The translations under genes and the position numbers were made by a program. The notes beneath the pieces are model-generated. The model made no database searches. It was not told the DNA's origin and worked only from the letters and a program-made list of their open reading frames with translations. Shown here one piece after another: positions 58,301-64,000 of a stretch of 64,000 nt of DNA. The DNA is taken from contig JAIUJO010000228.1 in NCBI GenBank assembly GCA_023846275.1, forward strand, positions 434,001 to 498,000, read 5' to 3'. The stretch is from Vanilla planifolia (taxonomy: Eukaryota > Streptophyta > Magnoliopsida > Asparagales > Orchidaceae). Every line of letters begins with the position of its first letter. The stretch's first letter is position 1.

Positions 58301-61300
58301 AGCTTGTGAAGATTACTCTAATGAACTATTTTCTCTATTGAACCACATCTTGAATTATAGTGAACCAAAAAAAACTTTTGAATGGTTATTTTAATGTAAA
58401 GCAAATATATGTTAAAACTAAAACATCATAAAATGAAGTAATAGAACATAAGCAGGTCAAAGAGATGTAATAGCTACAAAGGATGAAATTTAAAGAAATA
58501 TAATATTTTAATAAAATGAAAGCCAAACAATTGAAAAATTGAGATAAGTTTTACAAGAAAATTGCATTCAAGTAAACCAAAAAGATTGAGTGCAAAATTA
58601 TGGATCATTAACTTAGATATGAATAAAAATATGTCAAATGGTATTCTAAAACGATAAGAAATAAAATATTTAAAAATATTATAATGAATATTTAAATGAT
58701 ATAGCTCACTAGGATTAGTCCAATGATGTTTATTTCTTCATCGCAGAGCCTTGATTGGAATTAATGTGATTTACAAAATATAATTAGAATAAAAAATAAA
58801 TTTATAATTTTAATAATAGTTACATTTATATTAAATTTAAAAAAGATAAAATAAGGAAATGGAATATAATAAAGTCAAGGTGACGCAATGGTAATATGAT
58901 AGAATTTGTAGAGTTTCACAACAATACAACCAAATAAAAGGGAGAGAATTAAAGAATTGATATAAATTATATGGGAAAGTTGCATTCAAGATACTAAAAA
59001 TTTGAGTGAAACATTCTTTTTTTTAAATAGGTTACAAGCCAAAATATCTTGTAATATGTGTCAAAACCTTCCAAAAATAATATTTAAGAATATAATGATG
59101 AATGTTTAATTTGATAAACTTATTAGGAGTAGTCCGATAATGGTTTTTTTATCTCAATCAAACCTTGTTTTTAAATTTTTGTGAGTTTTCAAATTAATAA
59201 TACATAAACAATAACAAATTATTATTTTAATAGTATGTAATTAAAAATATTTAATTATAAATAAGATAAATAAAAAAATGGTAATATAACAAAATTAAAG
59301 AGATGCAAAGGTCATATTAAAGCATAATTATAGTCACATTGTTATATTATGAGATGAAAGTGACAAATTTGAAAAATTATGATAAGTTTTATAGGATAGT
59401 TAACATCCAATATACTTAGGAGATCAAACTTAACATCAGCATTTGTTAAATTCGTTGCAAATAAAAATATCTCATTAACGTGCAAAAATTTTTAAAAATA
59501 AAAATATCTAAAAAAAAATATAAAAACATATTTAATTAAATAGAGATCTTTGAGACTAGTCTAGCTACATTTGTTTCACTTAAATTAATTCTCATTTCGA
59601 ATTATTGTGATTTACCAAAATAAATAAGCTTGAATGTTCATAAATTATTATTTTAATTAAAAAATATATTTATTAAAAATGTGATAAATTGAAATAATAT
59701 AATTTAACTAATTGAATGTGATGTAATAAGTTCATGAGAGAGATTAATACATACATAGTAATATGACAAATTTAGGCTAAAAACTTTTAAAAATGAGATA
59801 AATTGTTGAAAACAATATTAATCTAAAATACAAAGAAGATCAGGTCAAACATTAATTATCATCAAATTTTGTATGACTCGAAATTAAATATTTAATAACT
59901 TGAAAATAATATTCAAATAGATAGAGCTCGACAACAACAGTCGAATTAATGTCGTTTATTCTCAATTAATCGTCATTTGGAATTACCATGAAATATGAAA
60001 GTAAAAAAAGTAATTAAATCATAAATTATTATCTTAATATTAAGTAAAAATATAATAAACCTAAAATGAGATAAATTGAACCAATAAAATGTGACCAATT
60101 CATAGTGATGTAAATGTCACATGAAAAGAGATTTATAGTTAGAAAACTTGTTTTTTTAAAAAATCACATAATGGAATATTTATGTATGTGTGTGTGTCTA
60201 TATATATATATATATATACATATATATAATTCAATATATTTCGTTAAAAAAATGCAATTAAATTTTTTGATCTTTTACAAGCCTCTTTTAGAATTACTAT
60301 GAAATTTCAAAGAAAATAAACTTCCATATTTAAAAATTATCATTTAAGCATTAAGATATATATATTTATTAAAAACATAAAATACATTGAAAAAATGTAA
60401 TATGACTAAATGAAGGGATGAAATGCTAGTATGGGAAGAGATTTATACTTATAAAGTAATATTGAAAAACAAAACTGGAAGATTTGAAATGATAAGATAA
60501 ATTGTTTAGGAAGCAAATATTCAAAGATAATTAGTAGATTGACCATATCCTTCTTAATGTCAAATCATGTAAAAATTCAAAGATCTTATATAGTTTGTAA
60601 AAATTAGAAAATAAAATAATTTTAAAAAAGAAAGACCACTTAATTAGACAAAGCTCATCATGATGAGTCCAATACTATTTGTTTAATCTCCATTAGCTCT
60701 AATTTTGAATTGTTGTGAATTACCAAACAAAATAAGCATAAATTATAATAAATTAATATTTTAATATTATGCAAATCAATGAAAAATCTAAAATAAGATA
60801 AATTGAAGTATTATAATATAATTAAATCAAGGATACTTAATTACAATGGTAGAAGAGATTTAGAGAAGCATAAAAATATAACCAAATCTATATAAAAAAT
60901 ACGTGGAATTGAGATAAATTATACCAGTTGCATTCTTAGATATTAACGAGATTGTACAAAATATTTTCAATCATGACATCAAGTATGAAATTTAAAGGTC
61001 CCATAAAGTACCAATTCACTAGAATATAAAATATTTTAAAATGTAGAAGAGAATATTTAATTTGTAGTGATCACCTAGACATGTCCAAGAAGGTTTGTTT
61101 CTTCTGCACTAGACCTCATTTACAATTTAGAAATGAGTTTTGATATAATATAAAAATATGATATTTTATAAACAATTACAGAAGTAAATAAAATATTTTT
61201 TTTAAAATTTATAAAATAAATATTTAAATGGATAATACTCTTCTAAAGTAGTCAAATAACCTTTTTTTTCGTCTCAATCGAGTATCATTTGGAATAATGG

Positions 61301-64000
61301 TGAATTACAAAATTAATTAAGCTTGGATAATAAAAAGTTATTTTTTAAATATCCAATAAATAGATGTTAAAGTCAAAATGGGATAAGGTAAAGTAGTGTT
61401 TTATGACAAAATTAAAATAATCTAGACACCACGCAAAGAAAGATTTGGAGTCAGTAACACAACAAAATTAAAGCAAGATATTGAACAAATGAGATATATT
61501 GTACAACAAAGTTGCATTCTTAGACACTAAAGAGATCGAGTATAACTCCTTAATCACTAAATCATGTATGAGTCCAAATGTCATATGAAATGCAATTACA
61601 TTGCAAAAAAATTTTAAAAAATAAAAAAAATATTTAAAAGGATTTAGCTTGTCCATAGTAGTCCAATGGCATTTGTTTAATCTCCATTTGACCTCTTATA
61701 GAGTAACTTTCAATTTAAAAAGTAAACAGAAATAAAAATTAACAAAATATTATTTTAAAATTTAGTAAATGTATTTTAACTACGAAATTATATGAATTAA
61801 ACTAATTTAACAAGTCTAAATAATAGTTATGCAAACGTCATACAAGATATGCATAAGAGTTTCATAGTAATATAGTAAAATCAAAATAAAACATTTCAAA
61901 AAAGGATATAAACTATATAGGAATTTTGTATTCTAAATACTAAGAAGATTGAGTACAATATCATTAATTATTTAGTATGGCATGAATTAAAATATTTTTT
62001 TAACAGAGCCAATAACTCAAGAAAAGGGAATTTTAATAAAATAAAAAAATTAACATTTAGTTGCATAGAGTTCATCAAGTTGAGTATACTTTGACTTGTT
62101 TCTCTTCAATACGATATTTTTCAAAAAAAAATTACACATTAGATAATTAAAGAAATATAATAGAAAGAAATCCAAGTGATGTAAATGACTTACCAAAAGA
62201 CAATTTGAGATAATTTTACTAAATTAAAGAAAAAAGTTTAAAGGCTTGGGAGAAATTATAAGAGAAAGTTGAATTCCAAGATATTTTAAAGATAAAGTAC
62301 ATGTCCTTAATTATCATATTTGGTACAACTAAAATTTCTTTTAAATGATGCCAAAATATTAGAAACTAAAAAATTGAAAATATAAAAATAAATTTTTAAT
62401 TAGATAAAGATAGCTCACATGAGTTTAATAACACTAGGTTGGACTTGGTCGAACCATATTTGGAAGTACATCAAATTTCAAAGGAATATGTGCATAAATT
62501 AAAAAAGTATTGTTTGAAAATTATGTAATTATATAATAAAGTTGAAATAAGTTCAATCAGACACCTGTAAAATATTGAAATCAAAGTAATAAAAAAATCC
62601 TAAAAATAAAAAAAATTTGGAGCACAAAAGTTATTATTTAATTGTACTAGACTCATGCAAACAAGCATATCAACATTTGTTTTGTCTTAATCTGAGCTTT
62701 TTTGGAATTAATATGAATTTTCAATTTAAATATGTTTAAATAATTTTTTTACTTTTATAAGGAAAAATAATATTGTAGCAGAAATAAGATAAATTGCAGC
62801 AATTTAATGTAGCAAAATTAAGTGATGCAAAGATCACATGAGTTGATAATTATGGATTGATGGTAATGAAGCTAAATAGATGTGAAAAAATTTAAGAAAT
62901 GAGATAAATTCTGGGAAAATTACTTTCCAAGCCACTAAAGAGATTGAGTGTATCATCCCTGATCCTCAAATTTGCTACAAATTAAAAACTCTCATTAAAC
63001 ATTCAAAATAACAAGAAAATAAAATCTTTAATAATAAAAAAACAAATATTAAATTTGATAGAGCTCATCGAGATGAGTCCAACAAAATTCCTTTCACCTC
63101 AATAAGGCCATGTTTGGAGTTATGGCATTTTACAAAAGTATAAAAAACATAAATAACAACTTATTTTTTTAACATTTAAATATATGTTAATCCTAAAATG
63201 AGATAAATTTAACCAAATATAACAAAAAATAAAGGTAACATAAAAATCATAAAAAAATAGATTTAGAGTTACATAAAATGATAACCATATAAAATTCAAA
63301 TATTTAAATTAATGACATAAATTATATGACAAAGTTATATGCTATGACACTAAGTAGATCACATGTAAGATTCTTAATCATTAAATAAGGTAGGAATTTA
63401 AATTTGTAATAAAAATTTTGAAAACTAAGAAAAAATTATTTAAAATAATAAAATTGAAAATTTATTTAGTATATCTTTTTGGGGTGAGTTTAATAACATT
63501 TGTTTTTCCAACATTGGAAGTCATTTGCAAATAAAATGAATTATTAATGCAAAGAAGCATAAATAAAAATAAAAATATTTTGTATACTTTAGGAAAGTAT
63601 ATAGTTAAGCTAAAGTGAGAGAAATTGAAGTAATGTAATATAATTAAATAAAAGGGATGAAAAGGTCACACAATAGGATATTTAAAATTACATAGTGAAG
63701 CAAGATATCAAAATGAATAATTTTACAGAATATGATAGTTTTGTAATAAATTTGATTTCTAAGATGTTAAGGTGTTCGAGTATAAAAATTTTGATTACAA
63801 AATCAAATGTCGATAAAAATATCTTATTAATACATCCACACACTAAATAATTAAATATTAACAAATATGGAAATGAATATTTTGTGGATATAGTTGGTCT
63901 CGACATGTCTAAATTTTTTTGTTTCGTTTATGTTGGATCTCCTTTAGAATTATTACATAATATGATAGTAATAAGCATAAATAATAATAACTAATTATTT
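55336..64000 (+). repeat. AT-rich tandem repeat block 2, unit about 410 bp
   Basis: Same family and same orientation as 4,970-7,990. The gatgagtcc-type landmark is found near 55,350, 55,760, 56,085, 56,320, 56,731, 57,105, 57,500, 57,912, 58,313, 58,714, 59,129, 59,556, 59,936, 60,664, 61,080, 61,248, 61,658, 62,081, 62,420, 62,663, 63,074, 63,485 and 63,904. The spacing is mostly 400-427 bp; shorter steps (168-340) fit internal deletions, and the 59,936-60,664 step holds one obscured unit. The array runs off the window end. Units are strongly diverged, with no sign of recent homogenisation. No coding signal is present. Confidence 0.9.
60181..60232. repeat. Compound TG/TA microsatellite
   Basis: A (tg)n run, then a (ta)n run with a few interruptions, inside one satellite unit. 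The short frame 60,114-60,302 is an artefact of it. Confidence 0.9.

Noticed and set aside
1..64000. tRNA genes or host protein-coding exons
   Set aside because: No clover-leaf with A/B box pattern and no splice-bounded conserved coding segment was found on either strand; a covariance-model scan would be needed to exclude decayed tRNA relics.

Overview
The window contains no intact gene. It looks like nuclear DNA from a plant with a large, slowly purged genome. The evidence is plant-type 35S ribosomal DNA order (18S-ITS1-5.8S-ITS2-26S), an L1-clade plant LINE with an RNase H tail, a Ty3/gypsy element resembling the Tekay/Del lineage, and heavy AT-rich decay. A gymnosperm or another large-genome seed plant is plausible, but the species cannot be fixed from this sequence. 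Essentially every long open frame is a chance or relic frame inside dead repeats.

The main content is a fossil rDNA locus in which LINE sequence is interleaved with the rRNA genes. One broken unit (P) lies on the + strand at 1.79-4.42 kb: 18S tip, ITS1, 5.8S, ITS2 and the 5' part of 26S. From 11.15 to 48.48 kb further fragments lie on the - strand: 18S 5' part (11.15-11.62), intergenic spacer with about 300-bp subrepeats (11.6-16.2), truncated 26S, 5.8S and 18S 3' part (16.2-19.2); then 5.8S, ITS1 and 18S (24.8-26.1); then spacer and 26S (38.1-41.1); then 18S 5' part, spacer and 26S 3' part (44.3-48.5).

Between these rRNA pieces lie LINE remnants (1-1.56, 8.2-11.15, 19.2-24.8, 26.1-36.8 and 41.1-44.3 kb). 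They are always antisense to the neighbouring rDNA. LINE 5' ends follow 18S 3'-side sequence, and LINE 3' ends precede 18S 5'-side sequence. The simplest reading is a LINE lying antisense inside 18S, amplified with the rDNA unit and then broken up by deletion, inversion and substitution.

Two blocks (4.97-7.99 kb and 55.34 kb to the window end) are a very diverged AT-rich tandem repeat with a unit near 410 bp. At 48.48-55.34 kb a degenerate Ty3/gypsy element on the - strand interrupts a 26S pseudogene. It keeps RT, RNase H, integrase, the integrase C-terminal tail, a complete 3' LTR, primer-binding and polypurine sites, but has lost gag and the outer part of its 5' LTR.

rRNA and retroelement assignments were made by reading against remembered conserved rRNA cores and protein motifs. 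Gene boundaries are therefore approximate, usually within 10-40 bp.
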